Positions 44,692-52,441 of a stretch of 64,000 nucleotides of DNA are shown one piece after another. Below the pieces are notes generated by a model. The model ran no database searches, was not told where the DNA came from, and was given only the letters and a program-made list of their open reading frames with translations. The stretch spans positions 1-64,000 of the forward strand of contig CANDGI010000015.1 in NCBI GenBank assembly GCA_947384285.1. The letters are read 5' to 3'. Position 1 is the stretch's first letter, and every line of letters begins with the position of its first letter. The stretch is from an uncultured Lachnospiraceae bacterium. Its GTDB lineage: Bacteria > Bacillota > Clostridia > Lachnospirales > Lachnospiraceae. The position numbers and the translations under genes are program-made.

Positions 44692-44719
44692 ATTATAACG
44701 GTTTTTTAGTAATTTGCAA
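44692..44719 (-). promoter_or_regulatory. Promoter of the deaminase gene
   Basis: Minus strand: TTGCAA (44714-44719), 16-base spacer, TATAAT (44692-44697). Confidence 0.5.
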
Positions 44720-44737
44720 ATTGTTTTCTGCCCAAAA

Positions 44738-44767
44738 TTGACATAATACGAGTTTCCTTGATATAAT
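44738..44767 (+). promoter_or_regulatory. Consensus sigma-A promoter of the ATPase remnant
   Basis: TTGACA (44738-44743), 18-base spacer, TATAAT (44762-44767). Both boxes are perfect consensus, although the gene it serves is broken. Confidence 0.7.
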
Positions 44768-44805
44768 GGTGAAAGTAAATAATTGTATCAAAAAGGGGGA
44801 TTATC

Positions 44806-45391
44806 ATGTTTTCACAGGGCAGCCGGATTACTGATTATAGTATTTTTCAAGCAGGGGGGCTAAAAAATGCAGACCAGGTTGTTTTTGCCAGGAAGAATTT
44901 AATCATTGGCAAGAATGGATCTGGAAAGACCCGTTTTTTAAAAGCTTTAGAACAAGAAAAAAAGACACAGAATAAAAAGGAGATTGCCGTTGGCGGAGGG
45001 TTTATCAGAATTTTCCCCTGGGGAATTGATGCTGTTTTATTTATGTGTCTTCCTGATGGCTATTAAACGGAAATCTAAGAATAGCGTGGCCTTAATAATT
45101 GATGAGCCTGAATTGCACCTTCATCCTCGTGCATTGGTGAAGATGATAAAGACATTGACGGAATTTGAATCTGTTTCTGAGTTTTGGATTGCCTCCCATT
45201 CTTTGTTTTTAGTACCGTTATTTTCATTTGAAGAAATTGTTTTCATGCATCACAACAAGGTTATCAGCCGAAATAGCCATATATATAAGGAGCTATATGA
45301 TTCATTGGTAGGATTGGAAAATATAGATGTTGGATTATGGTGCAGGAAAATGCAGGATTTGGGAGTGCATGCAGCTGTTGCCAGATTCTGA
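44806..45391 (+). pseudogene. Broken AAA_21/ABC-type ATPase
   Basis: Frame 1 (44806-45066) has Walker A IIGKNGSGKT. Near 45000 the reading shifts to another frame with the signature LSEFSPGELMLFYLCVFL, Walker B ALIIDEPELHLHP and IASHSL. Normally more than 150 residues separate Walker A from the signature; here only about 35 do, so an internal deletion and a frameshift have destroyed the gene. Such overcoming-lysogeny-like ATPases are frequent in defence loci, and the dCTP deaminase is next door. The ribosome site AAGGGGG and promoter are intact. Confidence 0.65.
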
Positions 45392-45719
45392 GCCAGGGAA
45401 AAATAATGTGGTTTATACCGCATATGAGCCATATCCGGGAGAAGGTGAAAATAAGCCCTTCAAATTGTATACAGATTTTAAGGATATTAATGCAGGCAAA
45501 CGGCGTTTTCATGTTGTTGTTTTAATGAATGTTTTGCATGAAATTGAGGCAGGGCAATGGGAACAAACATTTCAGGATATTATCAATGCATTGTTAACGC
45601 TTCAGCCAGATACGGATGAAGCAAATAAAAGAGAGTATAAAGTTAGGCGAACCAATCCAGATGATAATAAGAGGCAAATAAAAATACGGGTGGACGGCAT
45701 AAGGGCTGGCTGTGCATGA
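45327..45719 (+). pseudogene. SAM-dependent methyltransferase fragment
   Basis: A third frame overlapping the ATPase end reads MLDYGAGKCRIWECMQLLPD, VYTAYEPYP and HVVVLMNVLHEI, the glycine-rich motif I and later motifs of a class I methyltransferase. It has no start signal and ends in a dispersed hairpin-repeat copy at 45704-45733. It was probably part of, or next to, the gene whose ATPase half is also broken. Confidence 0.5.
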
Positions 45720-45733
45720 TGAGGGTTTACTAT
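45704..45733 (-). repeat. Single inverted copy of the 77-bp hairpin repeat
   Basis: The reverse complement matches the start of the array unit at 51077-51106 at 29 of 30 bases. This shows that the repeat in the array is also dispersed. Confidence 0.8.
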
Positions 45734-45915
45734 ACTATAGGGAAAGAAAGTATGATTTCTTGCAAAAAGGCAATTTGTTTTCCAGGGAAAAACCATTCTG
45801 ATTGGGACAGATTCAGGCGGTTTATAAAGATGTTTTGAAAAGAAGCCGATATACCTATATAGGCAAAATTACAGCTATCAAGGACGGTAGCGCACGAAAC
45901 AGGAGGTTCCCCAGG

Positions 45916-46992
45916 ATGAAGCGTGAAGAACTGGGCAGGTTTCTCATCACACAGAAGGCTGTTGTTGTGGAAGCTATGCAAAAGATTGATTTGAATGCAA
46001 AAGGAATTTTATTTGTCATAGATGAAAATGAAAGACTAGAGGGCGTGGTAACAGACGGCGATATCCGCAGATGGCTGATTAGGACCGGGGATTTGCAGGG
46101 GGAGGTAAGGAATATCATGAATAAAAATCCCTTGGTCATTTCCTGCAAGGAGCGCAAAAAAGCCAGGCAGTATATGGAAAAGTACAGTATTACGGCCTTG
46201 CCGGTAGTCACCGCGGAAAAGCGCATCAAAGATATTATTTTCAAAGAGGAGAACCATTTAGAGGAAGATAAGGAAGGAAAAAATACATTACAGAATGTTC
46301 TGGTTGTGATTATGGCAGGAGGAAAAGGAACCCGCTTGTACCCCTATACGAAAATTCTTCCAAAGCCCCTAATCCCAATCGGGGATATTCCCATTATGGA
46401 GCGGATTATCAATGAATTCCGCAAGTTCGGGGTAAAGAATTTTTATGCTACGGTAAATTACAGAAAAAGCATGATTAAGTCGTATTTCTCTGATAATATT
46501 GCGGATTACCATCTGAATTACGTGGAGGAAGAGAAGCCCTTGGGAACCGCAGGAAGCCTTACTCTGCTAACCGAAGAATTACATACGCCGTTTATTGTAA
46601 CAAACTGTGATATTTTAATCCATGCAGATTATGGGGATATTTATCAGTACCATTTGGAAACTGGCAATGAGCTGACCATTGTAACAGCATTGAAAAATAT
46701 TGTTGTGCCGTACGGGGTCATTCACTCCAGTGAAAACGGAAGAATCCATTCCATGGAGGAGAAGCCCAAGCTTTCTTATTTTGTCAATACCGGAATGTAT
46801 ATCTTAAGTCCAGGGCTTTTACAGGAGATTCCCGGAGGTACTTTTTTCCACATGACGGATTTGGCAGAAAAGCTTTTACAGGAAGGCCGGAAGGTGGGCA
46901 TGTACCCAATCAGTGAAGATTCTTTCCTGGACATGGGAGAATTTGAAGAAATGCACCGTATGGAGGAGAAGCTAAACCTGAAAGCGGAGTAG
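45916..46992 (+). CDS. CBS-domain nucleotidyltransferase, PtmE/LegX-like
   Basis: Protein of 358 residues. A CBS pair (about 1-115; GILFVIDENERLEGVVTDGDIRRWL and ALPVVTAEKRIKDII) precedes a sugar nucleotidyltransferase domain (VVIMAGGKGTRLYPYTKILPKPLIPIGD, then NCDILIHADY). The same fusion in Campylobacter (PtmE) makes GDP-glucosamine at the start of legionaminic acid synthesis. AGGAGG at 45901-45906 fixes the start at 45916; the frame is open further upstream without a start signal. Next gene is LegB-like, which supports this assignment. Confidence 0.85.
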   Translation: MKREELGRFLITQKAVVVEAMQKIDLNAKGILFVIDENERLEGVVTDGDIRRWLIRTGDLQGEVRNIMNKNPLVISCKERKKARQYMEKYSITALPVVTAEKRIKDIIFKEENHLEEDKEGKNTLQNVLVVIMAGGKGTRLYPYTKILPKPLIPIGDIPIMERIINEFRKFGVKNFYATVNYRKSMIKSYFSDNIADYHLNYVEEEKPLGTAGSLTLLTEELHTPFIVTNCDILIHADYGDIYQYHLETGNELTIVTALKNIVVPYGVIHSSENGRIHSMEEKPKLSYFVNTGMYILSPGLLQEIPGGTFFHMTDLAEKLLQEGRKVGMYPISEDSFLDMGEFEEMHRMEEKLNLKAE

Positions 46993-47077
46993 AGGAGCAG
47001 CCATGTTATAGTGGAAGTGATGTCTGCATATGTGTATCATAAAAACAAGAAAATAACTAAGAGGGAAGGAAGCATAT

Positions 47078-48058
47078 ATGAAAAAAGTATTAGTAACTGG
47101 AGCAGATGGTTTTATTGGCAGTCATTTAACAGAAAGCTTGTTGGAGAAGGGCTATGAGGTAAAAGCATTTGCTTATTACAATTCCTTTAACACCTGGGGC
47201 TGGCTGGACAGCCTTCCTGCTGACAAATTAAAAGAAATTGAGGTGTTTACCGGAGACATCCGCGACCCAAATGGCGTACGGGAAGCCATGAAGGGAGTGG
47301 ACGGCGTTTTTCATCTTGCAGCGCTGATTGCAATTCCATTCAGCTATCATTCCCCGGATTCTTACGTAGATACCAATATCAAAGGAACCTTAAACGTGCT
47401 GCAGGCCGCCCGGCAGTTAGAGACACAGAGGGTTTTGGTAACCTCCACTTCCGAGGTCTACGGGACAGCCCAGTATGTGCCAATTGATGAAAAGCATCCT
47501 TACCAGGGGCAGTCCCCCTATTCAGCCACAAAAATAGGCGCAGACCGCTTAGCGGAAAGCTTTTACCGCAGCTTTAGCCTCCCTGTGTCTATCGTGCGCC
47601 CTTTTAATACCTTTGGCCCCCGGCAGTCGGCAAGGGCGGTGATTCCCACAATTATCTCCCAGCTTTTGGCAGGAAAAGAGGAAATTAAATTAGGCTCTTT
47701 GACGCCCACCAGGGACTTTAATTACGTGAAGGATACGGCAGCGGGATTTATCGCTATTGCAGAATCCGAGAAAACCATTGGGGAGGAAATCAATATTGCC
47801 ACCCAGCAGGAAATTTCTATCGGGGAACTTGCCCAGGAAATTATTGGCCAGATTAATCCCAATGCAAGGGTTGTCTGCGATGAACAGCGGCTGCGCCCGG
47901 AAAAGAGCGAGGTCAGCCGTCTTCTAGGCGCTAATGCCAAAATTAAATCTTTGACAGAATGGAAGCAGCAGTATACCTTTGGGGAAGGAATTGCCAAGAC
48001 CATTGAGTGGATGCGGCACAATATGGGTGCGTATAAGGCGGATATTTATAATGTGTAG
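47078..48058 (+). CDS. legB: NAD-dependent 4,6-dehydratase, LegB
   Basis: Extended short-chain dehydrogenase of 326 residues. NAD loop GADGFIGSHL, the LegB-type stretch AYYNSFNTWGWLD, catalytic Ser/Thr region TSTSEVYGTAQ and YSATK (Tyr and Lys). LegB converts GDP-GlcNAc to the 4-keto-6-deoxy sugar that is then aminated by LegC. No LegC aminotransferase is encoded in this window. GGAAGGAAG precedes the ATG. Confidence 0.88.
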   Translation: MKKVLVTGADGFIGSHLTESLLEKGYEVKAFAYYNSFNTWGWLDSLPADKLKEIEVFTGDIRDPNGVREAMKGVDGVFHLAALIAIPFSYHSPDSYVDTNIKGTLNVLQAARQLETQRVLVTSTSEVYGTAQYVPIDEKHPYQGQSPYSATKIGADRLAESFYRSFSLPVSIVRPFNTFGPRQSARAVIPTIISQLLAGKEEIKLGSLTPTRDFNYVKDTAAGFIAIAESEKTIGEEINIATQQEISIGELAQEIIGQINPNARVVCDEQRLRPEKSEVSRLLGANAKIKSLTEWKQQYTFGEGIAKTIEWMRHNMGAYKADIYNV

Positions 48059-48077
48059 GGGTTCGTAAAGAGTTTGC

Positions 48078-48106
48078 TTGATATGCTGACAGGCAGGGCA
48101 TATAAT
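48078..48106 (+). promoter_or_regulatory. Promoter of the glycosyltransferase pair
   Basis: TTGATA (48078-48083), 17-base spacer, TATAAT (48101-48106), about 135 bases before the GT-D gene. Confidence 0.6.
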
Positions 48107-48246
48107 AACCATTTTGTAAAATTTATAAAAATTTCAAGGAAAAGAGAACTCCATGGCAAGGAAAAAGTTGAAAGATACAGCAGCAGATGGCATTTCAAGG
48201 CAGGAAGCATTGACAAGAACAACATAACTAGGAGGGACGGTAAGTT

Positions 48247-49278
48247 ATGGAATTAGAGCAGCAGTTTTTAAGCCTTCTTGGGATTGTAGAAGGCTTGCAA
48301 AAAAGAGTGTATCAGTTAGAGGAAGAGAATAAACTTTTAATCCGCGGGCAGAAGCAGATTTTAGAATGGGTGGAGCAGAACCAGAAGGACAATATGCATT
48401 ACCAGGAAAATGCGCCATATGAGCTGCAAGACAGCATAGGGCGTCCAATGGAAGGCTTTTTTCCAAAGGTTATGGACGGGAATTTGGCGTTGGAGGAGAT
48501 TGTAACTAATGGAAAATCCTTGGCAAGGTTTGGGGACGGAGAATTTGCAGCGATTGCAGGGCGGATCCGCCACAGGTTCCAGACAGAAGTAGAAGAAGGG
48601 CTCCAGCAAAGGCTGAAAGAAACGCTCCAATCAGAGGAAGAGAATCTTTTAATTGGGATTGCGAACAATTATGGAAGCCTGGAAAAATACACGGAACAGG
48701 CAAAGCGGGAAATCCGCTGTTATTTGAACCCACAGGTGCGGAAAGAACATCTTTTGCTGCTGAATCCTGAAAAAACATATTATGACGCATATCTGACCAG
48801 GCCCTATGTGATGTACCGGGACAATCAGACAGATGCACCGAGAATGCGCTTTGAGAATCTGAGAAGAATCTGGGATGGACGTGACTGCATTTTTGTGGAA
48901 GGGTGCTGTACGGGACTTGGCGTTGGGAATGATTTATTTGACAATGCAGGAAGTATCCGAAGAATTTTGGGGCCGGCAGAAAATGCGTTTTCCAGGTATG
49001 AGGAAATTCTGGATTGCTGTATGAAGCAGGAAAAGAATAAATTGTTTTTGCTGGCTTTGGGGCCGACGGCCACTGTGCTTGCGTATGATTTGTGCCGGAG
49101 TGGGTATCAGGCAGTGGATGTGGGGCATGTGGATTTGGAATATGAGTGGTTTTTAAGAGGAGAAGCATGCAGGATGCCTATAGACGGCAAGTATAACAAT
49201 GAACTTGGTGAGGAGCAGGTGTTATTGCCTATCAGGGATAAGACTTATATCAGCCAGGTGATTGCTGATTTTTCATAA
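48247..49278 (+). CDS. GT-D fold glycosyltransferase (DUF1792-like)
   Basis: Protein of 343 residues. A coiled coil (about 5-45) precedes a domain beginning SLARFGDGEFAAIAG, where Asp97 and Glu99 form the DxE motif of GT-D (SP_1767-type) enzymes. Motifs LIGIANNYG, RPYVMYRD and LALGPTATVLAYDL are also family-like. GT-D enzymes extend O-glycans on serine-rich proteins; here the likely acceptor is the flagellin glycan. AGGAGG precedes the ATG. Confidence 0.8.
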   Translation: MELEQQFLSLLGIVEGLQKRVYQLEEENKLLIRGQKQILEWVEQNQKDNMHYQENAPYELQDSIGRPMEGFFPKVMDGNLALEEIVTNGKSLARFGDGEFAAIAGRIRHRFQTEVEEGLQQRLKETLQSEEENLLIGIANNYGSLEKYTEQAKREIRCYLNPQVRKEHLLLLNPEKTYYDAYLTRPYVMYRDNQTDAPRMRFENLRRIWDGRDCIFVEGCCTGLGVGNDLFDNAGSIRRILGPAENAFSRYEEILDCCMKQEKNKLFLLALGPTATVLAYDLCRSGYQAVDVGHVDLEYEWFLRGEACRMPIDGKYNNELGEEQVLLPIRDKTYISQVIADFS

Positions 49279-49325
49279 CAAGGAAGATGGACGGACTGTT
49301 ATGGTTTTTCATGAGGAAGAGACAG

Positions 49326-50492
49326 ATGAATATATTATTTTACCGATACAATAGTATTTGCGAACCAGATATCATAGCAATTATGAAAAGACTGGGGCAT
49401 ACAGTTACCGAGATTACAGAGGAAATGCGAAATAAAGAGCTGGGGGCAAGAGGCCAGATGAACCTGGTCAGTGCGGCTTTGAAAAAGCAGGAAAGCCAGA
49501 TAGTGTTTAGCATTAATTTCTTTCCAGTGGTTTCAGAGGTATGCAATATTTTTCATATACCGTATGTGTGCTGGATTGTGGACAGCCCTGTAATGGAATT
49601 GTATTCCCACTCTATCCGGAATGGATGGAACCGCATTTTTATGTTTGACTATGCATTGTATGAAGAATTCCATTCAGAGAATCCTAAGGGAATTTTCTAC
49701 CTGCCTTTAGGGGCAGATTATACCCGGCTGGATGCACTGATTGAGACAATTACCAAGGAAGATGAGGAAAAATATTCCGCAGAAGTTTCCTTTATTGGTT
49801 CTTTGTACACAGAAAAATGTCCCTATAACCGCCTGAAGGATGAATCCTCCTGGCTCAAAGGTTATCTGGATGGGGTGATTGAGGCTCAGCTAAAGGTATA
49901 CGGCTATAATTTTCTTGAAGAATGCATTACCGGCCAGGTTTTGCAGGAATTCAAAGAGAAAGTGCCTTTTTACCGTTTTCCAGAGAAGGCAAACCATAAC
50001 GATAAAGCAGTTATGGCGCATCTTTATCTGGGCAATAAAGTAACGGAACAGGAAAGGCTGCGGCTGCTTGGGCGCGTTTCCCAGGAGTTTAAACTGGATT
50101 TGTATACGGCAAGCGATTTTAGCCCCCTTCCCAAAGCAAACTATCGGGGGCTTGCCCGGACAACTACGGAGATGCCTAAGATTTTCCATCTTTCTAAGGT
50201 TAACTTGAACTTTACCTCTAAGCCTATACGGACAGGGATTCCCCTGCGGCTTTGGGATATTCTTGGGGCAGGAGGTTTTGCGTTAACCAATTACCAGAGT
50301 GAGATCCCGGAGTATTTTGAGGTTGGGAAAGACCTGGATGTTTATGCCAGCGAAGAAGAATTAATTGATAAAATCAAGTATTATCTGGAACATGAAGAGG
50401 AACGGAGAGAAATTGCCAGGAATGGATACCAGAAAGCGAAGGGACAGTATTCGCTGGAACTTAGGGTGAAACAGATTTTGCAGACTGTTTGA
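49326..50492 (+). CDS. Glycosyltransferase with DUF3880 (CgeB-like)
   Basis: GT-B-type protein of 388 residues. N-terminal DUF3880 region (MNILFYRYNSICEPDII, then IPYVCWIVDSPVMELY) and C-terminal Glyco_trans_1_2 region (VNLNFTSKPIRTGIPLRLWDILGAGGFALTNYQSEIPEYFEVGKDL). These pairs occur in flagellar and spore-coat glycan clusters. Start chosen at 49326 because AGGAAGAG lies before it; the longer reading from 49287 is less likely. It follows the GT-D gene closely and shares its promoter. Confidence 0.82.
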   Translation: MNILFYRYNSICEPDIIAIMKRLGHTVTEITEEMRNKELGARGQMNLVSAALKKQESQIVFSINFFPVVSEVCNIFHIPYVCWIVDSPVMELYSHSIRNGWNRIFMFDYALYEEFHSENPKGIFYLPLGADYTRLDALIETITKEDEEKYSAEVSFIGSLYTEKCPYNRLKDESSWLKGYLDGVIEAQLKVYGYNFLEECITGQVLQEFKEKVPFYRFPEKANHNDKAVMAHLYLGNKVTEQERLRLLGRVSQEFKLDLYTASDFSPLPKANYRGLARTTTEMPKIFHLSKVNLNFTSKPIRTGIPLRLWDILGAGGFALTNYQSEIPEYFEVGKDLDVYASEEELIDKIKYYLEHEEERREIARNGYQKAKGQYSLELRVKQILQTV

Positions 50493-50535
50493 AATGAAAT
50501 TGCTGGGGCGGAATAGGAGAATATATCGCAAAAAG

Positions 50536-50616
50536 ATGATAAGCGTAATCATTCTGGTATATAATGCACAGGAGTATATCAGGGAATGCCTTGAATTTAT
50601 AGATAGCCTGATATAG
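50536..50616 (+). pseudogene. GT2 glycosyltransferase N-terminal remnant
   Basis: 26 codons read MISVIILVYNAQEYIRECLE before a stop, the typical start of a GT2 enzyme (ISVIIPVYNAEEYI). Nothing of the catalytic domain remains. Confidence 0.65.
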
Positions 50617-50645
50617 GACAAAGGAAATAGAGGAGGAAAATAAAA

Positions 50646-51017
50646 ATGGAAGATATGCGTGCACAGCAGATAGAAGCGTTGGAGGTTTTCAAAGATTACA
50701 ATGAACGCTTGGTTCGGAGCATGGGAAACATTATCCCCGAATTAGAGGGCGACAGGAAGGAAGATACAGACAAATTCCTGGATGAGATTATCAAGGGAAT
50801 CAACTGGGAAATCGGCATCCTGAATGGAATCATGGAACTGATCAATGAGGATGAGGAGCGTTTAAAGAAAGAAGAAATTAACAGCAGCATCCTAAAGCTC
50901 AGCAAAGCCCTGGAAGGGAAGAAGGATGAGGAGATTGCCACGTCCCTGAAAGAAACATTGCCGGTATTTGAGAATTTTGGGAAGGTTGCCCAGGCGGTTC
51001 TTAAGATGGTAAAATAA
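50646..51017 (+). CDS. Small helical protein of unknown function
   Basis: Acidic protein of 123 residues, predicted all-helical, without Cys and with no motif I recognise. AGAGGAGG precedes the ATG. It lies between the glycosyltransferases and the second flagellin and may be a flagellar chaperone or regulator; this is guesswork from position. Confidence 0.6.
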   Translation: MEDMRAQQIEALEVFKDYNERLVRSMGNIIPELEGDRKEDTDKFLDEIIKGINWEIGILNGIMELINEDEERLKKEEINSSILKLSKALEGKKDEEIATSLKETLPVFENFGKVAQAVLKMVK

Positions 51018-51075
51018 TAATGACGGACATTATTTGTTACCGTTAAAGTATTCCTGAAAGGCAGCGTTCTTAAGA

Positions 51076-51390
51076 CATAGTAAACCCTCATCATGCGCAG
51101 CCAGCCGTCCGGCGGGCCGCATGGCCATCCTTACTATGGAAACCGAAGGTTTTCATAGTAAACCCCCATCATGCACAGCCAGCCGTCTGGCGGGCCGCAT
51201 GGCCATCCTTACTATGGAAAGCGAAGGTTTTCATAGTAACCCCCATCATGCCCAGCCAGCCGTCTGGCGGGCCGCATGGCCATCCTTACTATGGAAAGCG
51301 AAGGTTTTCATAGTAACCCCCATCATGCACAGCCAGCCGTCTGGCGGGCCGCATGGCCATCCTTACTGTGGAAACCGAAGGTTTTCATAG
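51076..51390. repeat. Four tandem 77-78 bp hairpin repeats
   Basis: Units start at CATAGTAA at 51076, 51154, 51232 and 51309, with a partial fifth at 51386; they differ at only a few bases. The junction of neighbouring units forms a hairpin (for example 51131-51161: TTACTATG-g-AAACC, GAA loop, GGTTT-t-CATAGTAA). GC-rich part CCGTCTGGCGGGCCGCATGG is internal. The array fills the space before the second flagellin promoter. One inverted partial copy is at 45704-45733. Confidence 0.9.
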
Positions 51391-51428
51391 TAAAATAGTA
51401 ATAAAACACAAATTTTCCCAAATAGCCG

Positions 51429-51456
51429 TTGCAAAAGTTTTTCCTTTTGCTATAAT
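51429..51456 (+). promoter_or_regulatory. Promoter of the second flagellin
   Basis: TTGCAA (51429-51434), 16-base spacer, TATAAT (51451-51456). The spacer with the -35 can form a 7-bp hairpin (51431-51437 with 51444-51450). No good sigma-28 motif is seen here, unlike the first flagellin. Confidence 0.5.
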
Positions 51457-51526
51457 AAAATTAATGACAGCAATGTTACACACATAAAAGAATACATAAA
51501 ATGATGAAAAGGAAGGAGGTTATGAT

Positions 51527-52339
51527 ATGAGTATTTCATCCATTGGCAGAACCCAGGGTATGTACCAGAACAGAAGCTTATACACGAAGCAGAATCAGAA
51601 CCTGCACCGTAATTTCCAGCAGCTTTCCAGCGGGAAACGGATTAACAAGGCAGCAGATGATGCAGCAGGCCTTGCAATTGCAGCAAAGATGCTGTCCCAG
51701 AGCAATGGCTATGATGTGGGATGGCGTAACGCCGCAACTTCCCAGGATATGGTGAATGTGGCAGAAGGCGGATTGTCTAAGATTACGGATTCTTTGCAGC
51801 GTATGCGGGAACTGAGTGTCCAGGCATCTAACACAGCAATTTACGGAGATGATGACAGAGAGGCTATCCAGCAGGAAATTGACCAGCTGAAAGATTATAT
51901 TTCTGATGCGGCCAAGAATACCCAGTTCAATAACATGAATGTCCTAGACGGTTCCATGAAGAATTCTCATGTGGCATCTAGCCCCAATGGGGATGGAATG
52001 GATATCAATATGCCCAATGCAGTATTGGATTCCTTAGGGCTTTCCGATTATGATGTAACGGGTGACTTTGATATTTCCAAGATTGACAGTGCTATGGAAA
52101 AGGTCTCTTCGGCGAGAACCAGCCTTGGAGCAACTTACAATCGTCTAGATCATACCATGAATTATAATTCTTATGCGTCTTATAATGTTACTGCATCCCG
52201 CAGCCGCCTGGAGGATCTGGATTATGGAAAAGCTGTATCTGACATGAAGAAGAACAGCTTGCTGCAGGAGTATCGGATTATGATGCAGAGAAAGCAGCAG
52301 GAGCAGTATGGAGCCGTGAACCGGCTGCTTAATTTCTAA
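51527..52339 (+). CDS. Short flagellin-like protein
   Basis: Flagellin of 270 residues with the N-terminal D0/D1 region (LHRNFQQLSSGKRINKAADDAAGLAIAAKM, then the AEGGLSKITDSLQRMRELSVQASN motif) and no large central domain. The C-terminus has SARTSLGATYNRLDHTMNYN and SRLEDLDYGKAVSDMKKNS, but ends in YRIMMQRKQQEQYGAVNRLLNF in place of the usual AQANQxPxxVLxLL. It may be a minor filament subunit or a capping or junction protein. GGAAGGAGG precedes the ATG. Confidence 0.88.
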   Translation: MSISSIGRTQGMYQNRSLYTKQNQNLHRNFQQLSSGKRINKAADDAAGLAIAAKMLSQSNGYDVGWRNAATSQDMVNVAEGGLSKITDSLQRMRELSVQASNTAIYGDDDREAIQQEIDQLKDYISDAAKNTQFNNMNVLDGSMKNSHVASSPNGDGMDINMPNAVLDSLGLSDYDVTGDFDISKIDSAMEKVSSARTSLGATYNRLDHTMNYNSYASYNVTASRSRLEDLDYGKAVSDMKKNSLLQEYRIMMQRKQQEQYGAVNRLLNF

Positions 52340-52386
52340 AGGCGTTGTCATTCCAGATTACTTATAGTATATCATGGGTGAATAGG

Positions 52387-52421
52387 AAAAGAGCAGAAAT
52401 AAGATTTATTTCTGCTCTTTT
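52387..52421. terminator. Bidirectional terminator between flagellin 2 and FliD-like gene
   Basis: 16-bp perfect stem (52387-52402 with 52406-52421), 3-base loop and T-runs on both strands, between two converging genes. Confidence 0.85.
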
Positions 52422-52441
52422 TTGAAATTTGAAAAGGATAC

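Noticed and set aside
48143-48220. Short peptide gene starting MARKKLKDTAADG
   Set aside because: No ribosome site upstream; more likely untranslated leader of the GT-D gene.
48506-49168. Minus-strand open frame of 220 codons
   Set aside because: Shadow of the GT-D gene; rich in His, Pro and Ser in the manner of antisense frames.
51076-51390. CRISPR array
   Set aside because: The whole 77-78 bp unit is repeated; there are no unique spacers and no cas genes.
51121-51390. Open frame of 89 codons across the repeat array
   Set aside because: It only reflects the repeat length and changes frame between units (78 then 77 bases); no ribosome site and no protein-like composition.
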